Made by a program: the position numbers and the translations under genes
From: Skermanella pratensis
GTDB taxonomy: Bacteria; Pseudomonadota; Alphaproteobacteria; Azospirillales; Azospirillaceae
DNA: 64,000 nucleotides
Direction of reading: 5' to 3'
NCBI RefSeq assembly: GCF_008843145.1
Contig: NZ_CP030265.1
Span: 4,146,501-4,210,500 of the forward strand
The notes under the pieces: generated by a model
The model's input: only the letters and a program-made list of their open reading frames with translations
The model's database searches: none
Told to the model about the DNA's origin: nothing
Part shown: one piece after another, positions 39,124-48,464 of the stretch
Layout of the letters: each line of letters opens with the position of its first letter
Position numbering within the stretch: the stretch's first letter is position 1

Positions 39124-40094
39124 CGGCGGTCGCTCCCATGCACCATCACGCGCCCCACCTGATCGACCGCCTGCCGGCTGTGCGCGGACGGCTGACCGCG
39201 AACGCGCCGCTGGCGAACGTCACCTGGTTCCGCGTCGGCGGCCCGGCGGAGGTGATGTTCAAGCCGGCCGATGCCGACGACCTGGCCGCGTTCCTGGCAG
39301 GCTGCCCGGCCGACGTGCCGGTGACCGTGATCGGCGTCGCGTCGAACCTGCTGGTGCGCGACGGCGGCGTGCCCGGCGTCGTGGTCCGGCTCGGACGCGC
39401 CTTCGCCGAAGCAGTGGCGGACGGCCTGGAGATCCGCGCCGGTGCCGCGGCGCTGGATCTGAACGTCGCCGGGGCGGCGCGTGACGCCGGCATCGCCGGG
39501 CTGGAGTTCCTGTCGGGCATTCCCGGCACGATCGGCGGCGCGCTCCGCATGAATGGCGGCGCCTATGGCCGCGAGTTGTCCGATGTGGTGGTCTCCGCCA
39601 CCGCCCTCGACCGGCAAGGGCGGGAGCACGTGCTGGACCGCGAGGCGCTCGGCCTGACCTACCGGCACTGCGCCGTTCCGGAGGACTGGATCTTCACCGG
39701 CGCCACCCTGCGCGGGCATCCCGGCGATCCCGCCGGAATCGGCCGGCGCATGCACGAGATCTCCTCGGCGCGGGCGGAAAGCCAGCCGGTGCGGGCACGG
39801 ACCGGCGGCTCGACCTTCGCCAACCCGCCGGGCGAGAAGGCCTGGGCGCTGATCGACCGCGCCGGCTGCCGGGCCCTGATGATCGGCGGCGCGCAGGTGT
39901 CGGAAAAGCACTGCAACTTCCTGCTCAACCTGGGGGCCGCCACGGCGGACGACCTGGAGTCCCTGGGCGAGGAGGTGCGGCGACGCGTCTACGAAACGTC
40001 GGGCATAGAACTGCGCTGGGAGATCCGGCGGATCGGCGTCCCGGCACCGGGCAAATCCATACCGGGGAGCCCCTTCCTGGGGAGAACGCCATGA
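39120..40094 (+). CDS. murB: UDP-N-acetylenolpyruvoylglucosamine reductase MurB
   Basis: A 324-aa FAD enzyme that completes UDP-MurNAc. FAD-binding segments are [29 protein letters not shown] and [19 protein letters not shown]. The active-site region includes [12 protein letters not shown] and the C-terminal [18 protein letters not shown] 39120 overlaps the murC stop; the preceding open frame is out of family. The stop overlaps the ddlB start by 4 nt. Confidence 0.96.
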   Translation: MTAVAPMHHHAPHLIDRLPAVRGRLTANAPLANVTWFRVGGPAEVMFKPADADDLAAFLAGCPADVPVTVIGVASNLLVRDGGVPGVVVRLGRAFAEAVADGLEIRAGAAALDLNVAGAARDAGIAGLEFLSGIPGTIGGALRMNGGAYGRELSDVVVSATALDRQGREHVLDREALGLTYRHCAVPEDWIFTGATLRGHPGDPAGIGRRMHEISSARAESQPVRARTGGSTFANPPGEKAWALIDRAGCRALMIGGAQVSEKHCNFLLNLGAATADDLESLGEEVRRRVYETSGIELRWEIRRIGVPAPGKSIPGSPFLGRTP

Positions 40095-41035
40095 ACGCGC
40101 CCCTGAACAAACCGAAGCCGCAGCATGTCGCCGTCCTGCTGGGCGGCTGGTCGGCCGAACGGGAGGTCTCCCTGGTCAGCGGCGCCGCCGCGGCCCGGGC
40201 GCTGCGGGAGCGCGGCTACCGGGTGACCGAGATCGACGTCTCCCGCGACCTGAACGCGCTGATGGCGGCCCTGACCCCGCGCCCCGACGTGGTTTTCAAT
40301 GCGCTGCACGGGCGCGGCGGCGAGGACGGGACGATCCAGGGCGTGCTCGACATCCTGGGCCTGCGCTACACCCATTCCGGCATGGTGGCCTCCGCCGTCG
40401 CCATGGACAAGACGCTGACCAAGCGGCTGCTGGAGAGCGTCGGCATCCGCTCGCCCAAGGGGATGGTGGCGACGCGGCAGCAGGTGCTGGACGGCGACAT
40501 CATGCCCGCCCCCTATGTGCTGAAGCCCAACAACGAAGGGTCGAGCGTCGGCATCCGGATCGTCCGGCCGGGCGACAACCGCGACCCGGTCGACGCCGAG
40601 AGCTGGAACCACGGCGAGACGGTCCTGATCGAGCAATACATTCCCGGCCGGGACCTTACAGTCGCGGTGATGGGCGACCGCGCCCTGACCGTGACCGAGA
40701 TCCGGCCCCATTCCGGCTTCTATGACTATTCGGCGAAGTACACCGACGGTCGGGCTACGCATCTCGTCCCGGCTCCCGCCCCGCAGGCCGTTCTGGACGA
40801 GGCCATGCGGATGGCCCTGCTCGCGCACCGGACTTTGGGCTGTGCCGGAGTGAGCCGCAGCGACTTCCGTTGGGACGATGCAATTAAGGATAACGCGGGA
40901 GTTTATTTCCTGGAAATTAACACACAGCCCGGTATGACCCCCCTGTCTTTGGTACCCGAACAGGCGGCGTATCTGGGTATACCGTTTGCCGATCTGGTCG
41001 TCTGGATGGTGGAGAACGCCGCATGTCACGTGTGA
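40091..41035 (+). CDS. ddlB: D-alanine:D-alanine ligase
   Basis: A 314-aa ATP-grasp enzyme that supplies D-Ala-D-Ala for MurF. Segments seen are [16 protein letters not shown] at the N-terminus, [27 protein letters not shown], and the metal-binding [11 protein letters not shown] near the C-terminus. Length is typical of DdlB. The last 13 nt overlap ftsQ. Confidence 0.96.
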   Translation: MNAPLNKPKPQHVAVLLGGWSAEREVSLVSGAAAARALRERGYRVTEIDVSRDLNALMAALTPRPDVVFNALHGRGGEDGTIQGVLDILGLRYTHSGMVASAVAMDKTLTKRLLESVGIRSPKGMVATRQQVLDGDIMPAPYVLKPNNEGSSVGIRIVRPGDNRDPVDAESWNHGETVLIEQYIPGRDLTVAVMGDRALTVTEIRPHSGFYDYSAKYTDGRATHLVPAPAPQAVLDEAMRMALLAHRTLGCAGVSRSDFRWDDAIKDNAGVYFLEINTQPGMTPLSLVPEQAAYLGIPFADLVVWMVENAACHV

Positions 41036-41931
41036 ACAAGCCGACCCTCTGCGCGCCCCGCGACCTCCGCGCCCGCACGGCGGAACGCGCGCGCAGCGCG
41101 ACCCAGAAGGCCACGGAAAAGGCGAACCGCCGCCGTTCCTGGCCGCGCTGGACCGAGAAGGCGATGCGCCTGGGACTGATCGCGTTCCCGATCCTGCTGG
41201 CCGGCAGCGCCGGGACCTGGGCGTACCAGACCGGGTGGTTCGGCACGATGGCGGACCGGACGACCGCCGCCCTGATCGACCTGACGGTGGATGCCGGGCT
41301 GGAGGTCCAGGAGGTGCTGGTCGAAGGCCGGGTCGAGACCGACCGCAGCGCCGTGATGGCGGCGATCCAGGTCAAGCGCGGCGACCCGATCCTGCAATTC
41401 GACCCGGAGGCGGCGCGCGCCGGCCTGGAGCGGCTGCGCTGGGTCGCCACGGCCACCGTCGAGCGGCGGCTTCCCGACACCGTGTTCGTCAAGCTGGACG
41501 AGCGCCGGCCGATGGCGCTGTGGCAGCGCGACGGCAAGCTGGCGCTGATCGACCGCGACGGCGAGGTGCTGACCGAGCGCGAGCTGGGCCGCTACAACAA
41601 CCTGCTCCAGATCATCGGCGCCGATGCGCCGAAGCACGCGCCGGAACTGCTGGGGCACCTGGCGACCGTCCCGGCGCTGTACGAACGGGTCAATGCCGCC
41701 AGCCGCGTCGGCGGCCGGCGCTGGGACCTGCATCTGGCCAACGGCGTCGTGGTCCGCCTGCCGGAGAGCGACATCGGCGGCGCCCTGAGGCATCTGGCCG
41801 AACAGGAGTCGAAACAACCGGTGCTTGACCGCGACATCGTCGCCGTCGACCTCCGCCTGCCGGACCGTCTGGTGATCCAGACTTCGACGGCAGCGGCACA
41901 ACGTCGCCGTGTGCCCGAGGAAAAGATCTAA
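41023..41931 (+). CDS. ftsQ: Cell division protein FtsQ
   Basis: A 302-aa bitopic divisome protein. The basic cytoplasmic N-terminus is rich in Arg/Lys, with one membrane helix around residues 50-66 (GLIAFPILLAGSAGTWAY). A POTRA domain begins near residue 90 (LEVQEVLVEGRVETDRSAVM), followed by the FtsQ domain (WVATATVERRLPDTVFVKLDERRP). It overlaps the end of ddlB by 13 nt. A 135-bp gap separates it from ftsA. Confidence 0.94.
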   Translation: MSRVNKPTLCAPRDLRARTAERARSATQKATEKANRRRSWPRWTEKAMRLGLIAFPILLAGSAGTWAYQTGWFGTMADRTTAALIDLTVDAGLEVQEVLVEGRVETDRSAVMAAIQVKRGDPILQFDPEAARAGLERLRWVATATVERRLPDTVFVKLDERRPMALWQRDGKLALIDRDGEVLTERELGRYNNLLQIIGADAPKHAPELLGHLATVPALYERVNAASRVGGRRWDLHLANGVVVRLPESDIGGALRHLAEQESKQPVLDRDIVAVDLRLPDRLVIQTSTAAAQRRRVPEEKI

Positions 41932-41991
41932 ATCGGTAACAGACTAACCGAAATAGGTAATACATACCAAATGCAGTAAGGCAATCGCCGT

Positions 41992-42019
41992 TTGAAATAC
42001 TGTATCTTGGGATGATAAA
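41992..42019 (+). promoter_or_regulatory. Candidate ftsA promoter
   Basis: TTGAAA at 41992-41997 and GATAAA at 42014-42019, separated by 16 bp, in the 135-bp ftsQ-ftsA gap. This gap is AT-rich, while nearly all upstream gene pairs overlap, so an extra promoter for ftsA-ftsZ is plausible. Confidence 0.4.
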
Positions 42020-42066
42020 GTGATTACTGCGTTAGGCCGAGGCCTGAAGGGACTGCGAGCGAAACG

Positions 42067-43335
42067 ATGGCCTTCAACGGGAGCAAGAGAGTGAAGCGAC
42101 CGGTGCGCGGTGGGGTAATCGCCGCGCTGGACGTCGGCACAACCAAGATCTGCTGCTTCATCGCGCGGGTCGAGGACGGCGGCGCCTTGCGGATCGTCGG
42201 GATCGGCCATCAGGTTTCACGCGGCCTCCGGGCCGGCACCATCGTCGACATGGACGCGGCGGAACAGGCGATCGGCACGACCGTCCATGCCGCGGAGCAG
42301 ATGGCGGGCGAGACGATCCGCGAAGTGCTGGTCAACATCTCCGGCGGCCAGCCGATCTCCCAGACGACCAATGTCGAAATCCCGATCGGCGGGCACGAGG
42401 TCGCGGACGCCGACGTGCGCCGGGCCCTGGCCCAGGCGCGGCAGTTCCAGGGCAGCGCCGACCAGGAGCTGATCCACTCCATCGCGGTCGGCTATTCGAT
42501 GGACGGCAACCGCGGCATCCGCGACCCGCGCGGCATGTTCGGCGAGAAGCTGGGCGTTCAGCTCCACACCGTGACGGCCGGGTCGAGCGCGGTGCGCAAC
42601 CTCGCCACCTGCGTCGCCCGCTGCCACCTGGATATCGAGAGCTTCGTCGTCTCCCCCTTCGCCAGCGGCTTGGCGGCCCTGGTCGAAGACGAGATGGAGC
42701 TGGGTTGCACGCTGATCGACATGGGCGGCGGCACCACGACCATCTCGGTCTTCTTCGACGGCAAATGCGTCTATACCGACTGCGTGCCGGTCGGCGGCAG
42801 CCACGTGACCAACGACATCGCGCGCGGCCTGACCACGCCCGTGGCCCATGCCGAGCGGATGAAGACCCTGTACGGCAGCGCCATCGCCAACGTCGCCGAC
42901 GAGCGCGAGATCATCGACGTGCCCCAGGTCGGCGAGGACGAGCCGGCCCAGGCCAACCACGTGCCGAAATCCCTTCTGGTCGGCATCATCCAGCCGCGGC
43001 TGGAAGAGATCTTCGAGCTGGTCCGCGCCCGCCTGGAAGTCAGCGGCATGGGCAAGGTGGCCGGCCGCCGGGTCGTGCTGACGGGCGGAGCCAGCCAGCT
43101 GCCGGGCACGCGCGAGCTGGCCCAGCTGATCCTGGACAAGCAGGTCCGGCTCGGCCGGCCGATGCGGATCGACGGGCTGGCGGAAGCCACCGGCGGTCCC
43201 GCCTTCTCGACGGCGGCGGGGCTGCTGGCCTTCGCGGTGCAGAGCCACGCGGAGCTGCCGGGCTTCAGCGCCGAGGCGGAGCCGCCGAAACATCTTTGGG
43301 GACGCGTGAGCCTCTGGCTGAAGGAGAACCTATGA
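42067..43335 (+). CDS. ftsA: Cell division protein FtsA
   Basis: A 422-aa actin-like ATPase that tethers FtsZ to the membrane. The phosphate-1 motif is AALDVGTTKICCFIARV near the N-terminus, followed by VLVNISGGQPISQTTNVEI, the phosphate-2 motif LIDMGGGTTTISVF, and the adenosine motif VVLTGGASQLPGTREL. A C-terminal amphipathic helix ([13 protein letters not shown]) is present for membrane binding. The TGA overlaps a possible 52-aa ORF. Confidence 0.97.
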   Translation: MAFNGSKRVKRPVRGGVIAALDVGTTKICCFIARVEDGGALRIVGIGHQVSRGLRAGTIVDMDAAEQAIGTTVHAAEQMAGETIREVLVNISGGQPISQTTNVEIPIGGHEVADADVRRALAQARQFQGSADQELIHSIAVGYSMDGNRGIRDPRGMFGEKLGVQLHTVTAGSSAVRNLATCVARCHLDIESFVVSPFASGLAALVEDEMELGCTLIDMGGGTTTISVFFDGKCVYTDCVPVGGSHVTNDIARGLTTPVAHAERMKTLYGSAIANVADEREIIDVPQVGEDEPAQANHVPKSLLVGIIQPRLEEIFELVRARLEVSGMGKVAGRRVVLTGGASQLPGTRELAQLILDKQVRLGRPMRIDGLAEATGGPAFSTAAGLLAFAVQSHAELPGFSAEAEPPKHLWGRVSLWLKENL

Positions 43336-43490
43336 GCCGGGGCCAGGAACAGTCGACAAAGCGGAACAGCGCGCCGCGCGGATGCCGGGATAGAGACGCC
43401 CGGCCCCGTGAAAGCGACCGGACACGACGGGCGATATGCAGGCCGGCAATGACCGGCGGCCTGAAAACCAACATGAATTCATGGAATTGA
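43332..43490 (+). CDS. Possible small ORF between ftsA and ftsZ (52 aa)
   Basis: An ATG at 43332 overlaps the ftsA TGA (ATGA), the same coupling used throughout this operon, and opens a 52-codon frame that ends 35 nt before ftsZ. The predicted peptide is very basic (many Arg) and has no recognisable domain. It may be a chance reading of a leader or regulatory spacer. Confidence 0.22.
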   Translation: MSRGQEQSTKRNSAPRGCRDRDARPRESDRTRRAICRPAMTGGLKTNMNSWN

Positions 43491-43504
43491 ATTCGGGCGA
43501 ATTC
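43472..43504. promoter_or_regulatory. Clustered GAATT motifs upstream of ftsZ
   Basis: Four GAATT motifs occur in 30 bp (43475, 43484, 43489, 43499), starting with the perfect palindrome CATGAATTCATG (43472-43483). They lie 21 nt before the ftsZ start. They may be an operator or RNA element; no regulator is assigned. Confidence 0.3.
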
Positions 43505-43524
43505 GAAGGGAACTGGAGGCTGTC

Positions 43525-45342
43525 ATGATCAATCTCAGCATGCCGGAAATCGAAGTGGATCTGCGGCCGCACATCACGGTGTTCGGCGTCGGCGGCGCTG
43601 GCGGCAATGCCGTCAACAACATGATCAAGTCCAACCTGGAAGGCGTCGAGTTCGTCGTCGCCAACACCGACGCGCAGGCGCTCAAGGGCGCCCTGGCGGA
43701 AAAGCGCCTCCAGCTCGGCACCACGATAACGCGCGGACTGGGCGCGGGTTCCCGGCCGGATGTCGGCCGCGCCGCGGCGGAAGAGCAGCTCGCCGAGATC
43801 ATGGGGTACCTGGAAGGGGCCAACATGGTCTTCATCACCGCCGGCATGGGCGGCGGCACCGGCACCGGTGCGGCACCCGTGATCGCGCGGGCGGCCCGGG
43901 AGCAGGGCATCCTGACCGTCGGCGTGGTGACCAAGCCGTTCCACTTCGAAGGCGCGCACCGCATGCGCCTGGCCGAGACCGGCATCAACGAGCTCCAGCA
44001 GTTCGTCGACACCCTGATCATCATCCCGAACCAGAACCTGTTCCGCATCGCCAACGAGAAGACCACGTTCGCCGACGCCTTCAAGATGGCCGACGACGTG
44101 CTGCATTCCGGCGTGCGCGGCGTGACCGACCTGATGGTGATGCCGGGCCTGATCAACCTCGACTTCGCCGACATCCGGTCGGTGATGACCGAGATGGGCA
44201 AGGCCATGATGGGCACCGGCGAAGCGTCCGGCGAGCGCCGGGCGATCGACGCGGCCGAGGCCGCGATCAGCAACCCGCTGCTGGACGACGTGTCCATGAA
44301 GGGTGCGCGCGGCGTGCTGATCAACATCACCGGCGGCATGGACATGACGCTGTTCGAGGTCGATGAGGCGGCCAACCGCATCCGCGACGAGGTCGATCCC
44401 GACGCCAACATCATCTTCGGCTCGACCTTCGACCAGGACCTCGACGGCCGCATGCGCGTCTCGGTGGTCGCCACCGGCATCGAGGCGGAGAAGATCGCCC
44501 ATCCCCGCCCGGCCACGGCGACCAACGGCCTGAGCGTGGTCAGCGGCGGCCGCAAGACCGTCTCGCCGGCTCCCGGACCCGCGGGCCTCGTCGCGCGCGC
44601 CGACCAGGCGCGCCAGCCGACCGACTACCACCACACGCTGGTCGCCGCCCCGCTGCATCCGGGCGCCGCCCAGGGCCATGCCGGCCAGGGGCACCCCGGC
44701 CAGGGCGGTTCCCAGGGCTACGCCCCCCAGGTCCATGCCCCCCAGGGCCACGCCGCGGTCGGCAACACCGTCCGGACGTTCATCCCCGAAACGCAGCAGT
44801 ACCAGCATCCCGAAGCGGCACCCTCCGTCTATGCGTCCCCGGCCGAACCGGCCGCATCCCCGGCCCCGCAGCAGATGGAAGCCCAGCCGGCCCATCATCA
44901 GTCGGAGCTGACGGCCCAGCCGCGCGGCCGCGAGCCCGAGCGGGTCAGCGGCCCGCTGCGCGGCCAGAACCAGGACGGCGTCTTCATCGCCCCGCGTCCG
45001 GCCGATTCGGGTCCGCGTCCGCAGAGCCAGAACCTCAACACGGAACGCTATCTCGCCCCGACGGCGGCTCTGCCCGAGGCGGCCCCGAAGAAGCGCGGCA
45101 GCTCCCTGTTCGAGCGGGTCACCGGCTTGGGCCGGCGGATCATGGAGGGCTCGGAGCCCGAGCAGCAGGCCCGTCAGGCGCCTCAGCCGCCGGCCCCGCC
45201 GGTCGGGATCAAGCAGGCTCCGGGCGGTGCCCCGCAGGCGCCGCGCCCGGCATCCGAGCCGATGGACCGTCCGACCAAGATGAGCCATGCGGAAGAGGAA
45301 ATGCTGGATATCCCGGCCTTCCTGCGCCGCCAGGCCAACTGA
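43525..45342 (+). CDS. ftsZ: Cell division protein FtsZ, long linker
   Basis: A 605-aa tubulin-like GTPase that forms the division ring. The GTPase core (residues 1 to about 320) has [12 protein letters not shown], the tubulin signature [13 protein letters not shown] and the T7 loop [12 protein letters not shown] linker of about 270 residues follows, rich in Gly/Gln/Pro/His/Ala, with short repeats ([20 protein letters not shown]). The conserved C-terminal peptide DIPAFLRRQ ends the protein. It is much longer than E. coli FtsZ (383 aa), as often seen in alphaproteobacteria. A GGAGG-like site precedes ATG 43525. Confidence 0.97.
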   Translation: MINLSMPEIEVDLRPHITVFGVGGAGGNAVNNMIKSNLEGVEFVVANTDAQALKGALAEKRLQLGTTITRGLGAGSRPDVGRAAAEEQLAEIMGYLEGANMVFITAGMGGGTGTGAAPVIARAAREQGILTVGVVTKPFHFEGAHRMRLAETGINELQQFVDTLIIIPNQNLFRIANEKTTFADAFKMADDVLHSGVRGVTDLMVMPGLINLDFADIRSVMTEMGKAMMGTGEASGERRAIDAAEAAISNPLLDDVSMKGARGVLINITGGMDMTLFEVDEAANRIRDEVDPDANIIFGSTFDQDLDGRMRVSVVATGIEAEKIAHPRPATATNGLSVVSGGRKTVSPAPGPAGLVARADQARQPTDYHHTLVAAPLHPGAAQGHAGQGHPGQGGSQGYAPQVHAPQGHAAVGNTVRTFIPETQQYQHPEAAPSVYASPAEPAASPAPQQMEAQPAHHQSELTAQPRGREPERVSGPLRGQNQDGVFIAPRPADSGPRPQSQNLNTERYLAPTAALPEAAPKKRGSSLFERVTGLGRRIMEGSEPEQQARQAPQPPAPPVGIKQAPGGAPQAPRPASEPMDRPTKMSHAEEEMLDIPAFLRRQAN

Positions 45343-45407
45343 CCCGCGCGCCATGGGTCCGAACCGGTCGCGGCGCCCCGCGCGCCGCCGGCCCACCTGC
45401 TGAGACA

Positions 45408-45439
45408 AGCTCCCGGCCCTTGCGGCCGGGAGCTTTTTT
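45408..45439 (+). terminator. Intrinsic terminator of the dcw operon
   Basis: Perfect 11-bp stem AGCTCCCGGCC (45408-45418) and GGCCGGGAGCT (45424-45434) with a 5-base loop, followed by a six-T run. It lies 65 nt after the ftsZ stop. Confidence 0.93.
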
Positions 45440-45508
45440 CTTGGCTCAATGCTTTGAAGAAGAAGACCCTGGTGTGACGACGATCACTCGATGACTATCC
45501 CGCACATG

Positions 45509-45526
45509 CGTAACAATCCGTAACAA
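45509..45526 (+). repeat. CGTAACAA direct repeats upstream of lpxC
   Basis: CGTAACAA at 45509-45516 and 45519-45526, one helical turn apart (10 bp). This is a plausible binding site for a dimeric regulator, just upstream of the presumed lpxC promoter. Confidence 0.4.
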
Positions 45527-45638
45527 AGAGTGATTTGAGCTATGGCGTGGGACTTGTTAGGTATTAGCCGTGGGTAACGCCCACGACAGTAGAGTGCTTA
45601 TCGAAGTATTGCCCACACGACGCATAGCAGGTAATCAA

Positions 45639-46583
45639 GTGTCCGAGCAAAGCCAGAGTAACGAGACGAAATTTCAGCAGACGCTGAAGAGCCCGATAAA
45701 TTGCACCGGCATCGGTCTGCATTCCGGGTCCAAGGTCTCCATGCGCCTGATGCCGTCGGATGTGAATACCGGCATCGTGTTCCTACGGACCGACCAGCCG
45801 GCCGACCGCGCAACTGTTCGGGCGAATTGGGACCGGGTGACCGATACCAAGCTCTGCACCGTGATCTCCAACGACGCCGGGGTGTCGATCGGCACGATCG
45901 AGCACCTGATGGCGGCGCTGCGCGGCTGCGGCATCGACAATGCGGTGGTCGAGCTGAACGGCCCGGAAGTGCCGATCATGGACGGCAGCTCCGCTCCCTT
46001 CGTGTTCCTGATAGAGTGCGCCGGCATCCGGCAGCAGGACAAGCCGCGCCGCCTGATCAAGATCCTCAAGCAGGTCACCGTCGGCGACCAGACCCGCTTC
46101 GCCAGCCTGACACCGTCGCCGCTGACCGGTTTCAGCTTCGAGATCGATTTCGCCAGCGCCGCGATCGCCCGGCAGGAAACCTACGTCAATCTCGGCAACG
46201 ACACCTTCAAGGCTGAACTGGCGCGGGCCCGCACCTTCGGCTTCCTGCACGAGGTCGACCAGATGCGGAAGCTGGGGCTGGCGCGCGGCGGCTCGCTGGA
46301 CAACGCCATCGTCATCAACGGCGACAAGGTGCTGAACGAGGGCGGCCTGCGCTACTCGGACGAGTTCGTGCGCCACAAGATCCTGGACAGCATCGGCGAC
46401 CTGTATCTTGCCGGCGCGCCGATCGTCGGCCATTTTCACGGCTGCCGCTCGGGCCATGCGCTGAACAACCAGTTGCTGCGCGCCGTGTTCGCCGACCAGA
46501 GCGCCTGGTGCCACGTCGATGCCGACGAGGTCGGCGCCACGCCGGCCGAGTGGGCCCGGGAGAAGATCGCCGCCGTCGCCTGA
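45639..46583 (+). CDS. lpxC: UDP-3-O-acyl-N-acetylglucosamine deacetylase LpxC
   Basis: A 314-aa zinc enzyme performing the committed step of lipid A synthesis. Zinc-ligand regions are seen in [17 protein letters not shown] (His) and [12 protein letters not shown] (His and Asp); the catalytic [13 protein letters not shown] follows. The N-terminus begins [18 protein letters not shown] chose GTG 45639 because it gives the usual length; GTG 45570 would add 23 residues not seen in the family. It has its own terminator at 46615. Confidence 0.96.
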   Translation: MSEQSQSNETKFQQTLKSPINCTGIGLHSGSKVSMRLMPSDVNTGIVFLRTDQPADRATVRANWDRVTDTKLCTVISNDAGVSIGTIEHLMAALRGCGIDNAVVELNGPEVPIMDGSSAPFVFLIECAGIRQQDKPRRLIKILKQVTVGDQTRFASLTPSPLTGFSFEIDFASAAIARQETYVNLGNDTFKAELARARTFGFLHEVDQMRKLGLARGGSLDNAIVINGDKVLNEGGLRYSDEFVRHKILDSIGDLYLAGAPIVGHFHGCRSGHALNNQLLRAVFADQSAWCHVDADEVGATPAEWAREKIAAVA

Positions 46584-46614
46584 CCGGCGGCCATAGTGCG
46601 GGCGGACCGCAGCG

Positions 46615-46650
46615 AAAGGCATCGGAGGGCTTCCCTTCCGGTGCCTTTTT
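46615..46650 (+). terminator. Intrinsic terminator of lpxC
   Basis: A 15-bp stem (AAAGGCATCGGAGGG with CCTTCCGGTGCCTTT, two wobble pairs) with a 4-base loop, ending in a T-run at 46646-46650. It lies 31 nt after the lpxC stop. Confidence 0.88.
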
Positions 46651-46698
46651 CGTTCCGGCCCCTCTCGGGAACAGTATCCTCGACCGTCGGCGCTTCGG

Positions 46699-47643
46699 TC
46701 AGGGGTTCGCGGCCAGAAGCCCGCGCGCCGTCTCCGCATCGGTCAGGATCTGCTGCTTCAGCACGTCGAAACTCTCGAACTTCCGTTCCGGCCGGATGAA
46801 GTCGATCATCTGCACCCGCAGGTGCCTGCCGTAGAGATCGCCGGTGAAGTCGAACAGGTGGACCTCCAGCAGTTCCTTGAGGCCGTCAACCGTCGGCCGC
46901 CGGCCAAGATTGGCGACGCCGTCCGTCCAGACCGTCTGTGCGCCCTGGTCTATGCCGGCGCGCACGGCGTAGACGCCGTAGCGGGGCCGCAGGTATTCGC
47001 CCAGTTCCAGGTTGGCGGTCGGGAAGCCGATGGTGCGGCCGCGCTGGTCGCCGTGCTCGACCCTGCCTTCCAGCTCCCACGGGCGCCCCAGCACCGCGGC
47101 GGCCTCCCGGGGATTTCCGGCGGCCAGGAGGTCGCGCACGCGGGTGGATGAGAAGACACCGCCGGCGGCGTCGGCCGCGGGCTTCACCTCGGTCACGCCG
47201 AAACCGGCGGTCCGTGCCGCCTGATAGAGATAGCCGACGTCGCCGCCGCGCTTGTGGCCGAACACGAAATCATAGCCGGCGACCACGTGGCTGGCGCCCA
47301 ATCCTGCCACCAGCACCTCGTCGACGAACTGCTGCGCCGTCTTGCAGGAGAAAGCCTGGTCGAAATGGATGACGAACAGGAGGTCGACCCCGAGTTCCTC
47401 GATATGGCGGGCCTTGGTGCGGAACGGCGTGAGGCGGAACGGCTCGTCGGCCGGCCGGAACAGACTGCGGGGGTGCGGTTCGAAGGTGAGCACGGCGAGC
47501 GGCTTGCCGGTGGCTCTGGCAGTATCGGCGGCGGTGCCGATCACGATACGGTGACCGCTATGGACGCCATCGAAATTGCCCAGCGCCACCACGGCGCCGC
47601 GCGCGTCTTCCGGCAGGTCTGTATAGTGTCTGAATAGTCTCAT
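46699..47643 (-). CDS. ribF: Bifunctional riboflavin kinase/FAD synthetase RibF
   Basis: A 314-aa enzyme that makes FMN and FAD. The N-terminal nucleotidyltransferase domain starts VVALGNFDGVHSGHRIVIG and carries the FSSTRVRDLL segment near residue 160. The C-terminal flavokinase domain has GRTIGFPTANLEL and YGVYAVR. I chose ATG 47643 (MRLFRHYTDLP); GTG 47652 is an alternative. It converges on lpxC. Confidence 0.96.
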   Translation of the reverse strand: MRLFRHYTDLPEDARGAVVALGNFDGVHSGHRIVIGTAADTARATGKPLAVLTFEPHPRSLFRPADEPFRLTPFRTKARHIEELGVDLLFVIHFDQAFSCKTAQQFVDEVLVAGLGASHVVAGYDFVFGHKRGGDVGYLYQAARTAGFGVTEVKPAADAAGGVFSSTRVRDLLAAGNPREAAAVLGRPWELEGRVEHGDQRGRTIGFPTANLELGEYLRPRYGVYAVRAGIDQGAQTVWTDGVANLGRRPTVDGLKELLEVHLFDFTGDLYGRHLRVQMIDFIRPERKFESFDVLKQQILTDAETARGLLAANP

Positions 47644-47704
47644 ACCGGGCACCCCCTTGCCGCCCGGATCTCGATTAGCTCAAAAAAACAAGGATGTATA
47701 TAGG

Positions 47705-47739
47705 CCGCGATCGGCACACGGTAAGCACGCCGATCGCGG
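47705..47739 (-). terminator. Hairpin downstream of the MaoC gene
   Basis: Perfect 10-bp inverted repeat CCGCGATCGG (47705-47714) and CCGATCGCGG (47730-47739), about 38 nt past the MaoC stop on the minus strand. Only a distant T-run follows (about 47683-47689), so terminator function is uncertain. Confidence 0.4.
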
Positions 47740-47777
47740 AGTCCCGCTGCGCCCGGGGAAACCGGACGCTGCGCCCG

Positions 47778-48227
47778 TCACATCCGGGAAGGGACCATCA
47801 GCAGGGCGTCGCCGTCGATCACCACGTTGCCGGCCACGGTGCAAACCGTCTTGACCGCCACCCGGCGCTTCTCGGCGAAGATCTCGGTCACCGTGACGCG
47901 CGCCTGGACGGTGTCGCCCGGCTTCACCGGCGCCCTGAACTTCAAATTCTGGCTCAGATAGATGCAGCCCGGGCCGGGCAGCTTGGTGCCGAGCACGGTC
48001 GAGATCAGGCTGGCGGTCAGCATGCCGTGGGCGATACGCCCCTGGAACATGGTCGTGCTGGCGAATTCCTGATTGAGGTGCACCGGGTTGGTGTCGCCCG
48101 ACACGCCGGCATAGAGAACGATGTCGGCGTCGGTCACGGTCCGGCCATACACGGCGGTCTGGCCGACGAAGAGGTCCTCGAGAAAAAAACCGGTCAGGCC
48201 ATCGTTGGCGCTGCGCACATCATCCAT
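47778..48227 (-). CDS. MaoC family (R)-specific enoyl-CoA hydratase
   Basis: A 149-aa hot-dog hydratase, PhaJ-like. The hydratase motif YAGVSGDTNPVHLNQEFA (about residues 40-57) holds the catalytic Asp and His, followed by GRIAHGMLTASLIS. Such enzymes hydrate enoyl-CoA, feeding polyhydroxyalkanoate synthesis or beta-oxidation. A good AGGAAGAGG site precedes ATG 48227; the longer open frame to 48317 is not needed. Confidence 0.9.
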   Translation of the reverse strand: MDDVRSANDGLTGFFLEDLFVGQTAVYGRTVTDADIVLYAGVSGDTNPVHLNQEFASTTMFQGRIAHGMLTASLISTVLGTKLPGPGCIYLSQNLKFRAPVKPGDTVQARVTVTEIFAEKRRVAVKTVCTVAGNVVIDGDALLMVPSRM

Positions 48228-48464
48228 AATCCGACCTCTTCCTGTTCCAATGCACACGGATTGTGCATCGCAAAGCCCTTTTTTTGCAATGCGGCATAAC
48301 CGCGCCCAGGTCACCATCCCATAAGACCTATGAAGGAGAGGTTAGTTCCGGACGCCTGTTGAATTGTCCCGAAGAGTTTGACTTTCCGGACACCCGAGCA
48401 ACCGTCTATCGGGCCTGCCGCAGTGTTCGGCACGGGTTTTCGGCATTTCAAGGGATAGCACAGC

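Larger units (their letters stand above)
45343..45638. other. Spacer between ftsZ and lpxC
   Basis: About 296 bp holding the dcw terminator (45408-45439), a pair of direct repeats (45509-45526), and the presumed lpxC promoter region, which is AT-rich. TTGAGC at 45535-45540 is a possible -35 box, with only a poor -10 match (TAGGTA at 45558). Confidence 0.5.

Noticed and set aside
43475-43504. GAATTC motifs read as CcrM methylation sites
   Set aside because: CcrM needs GANTC. GAATTC is six bases and does not contain it.
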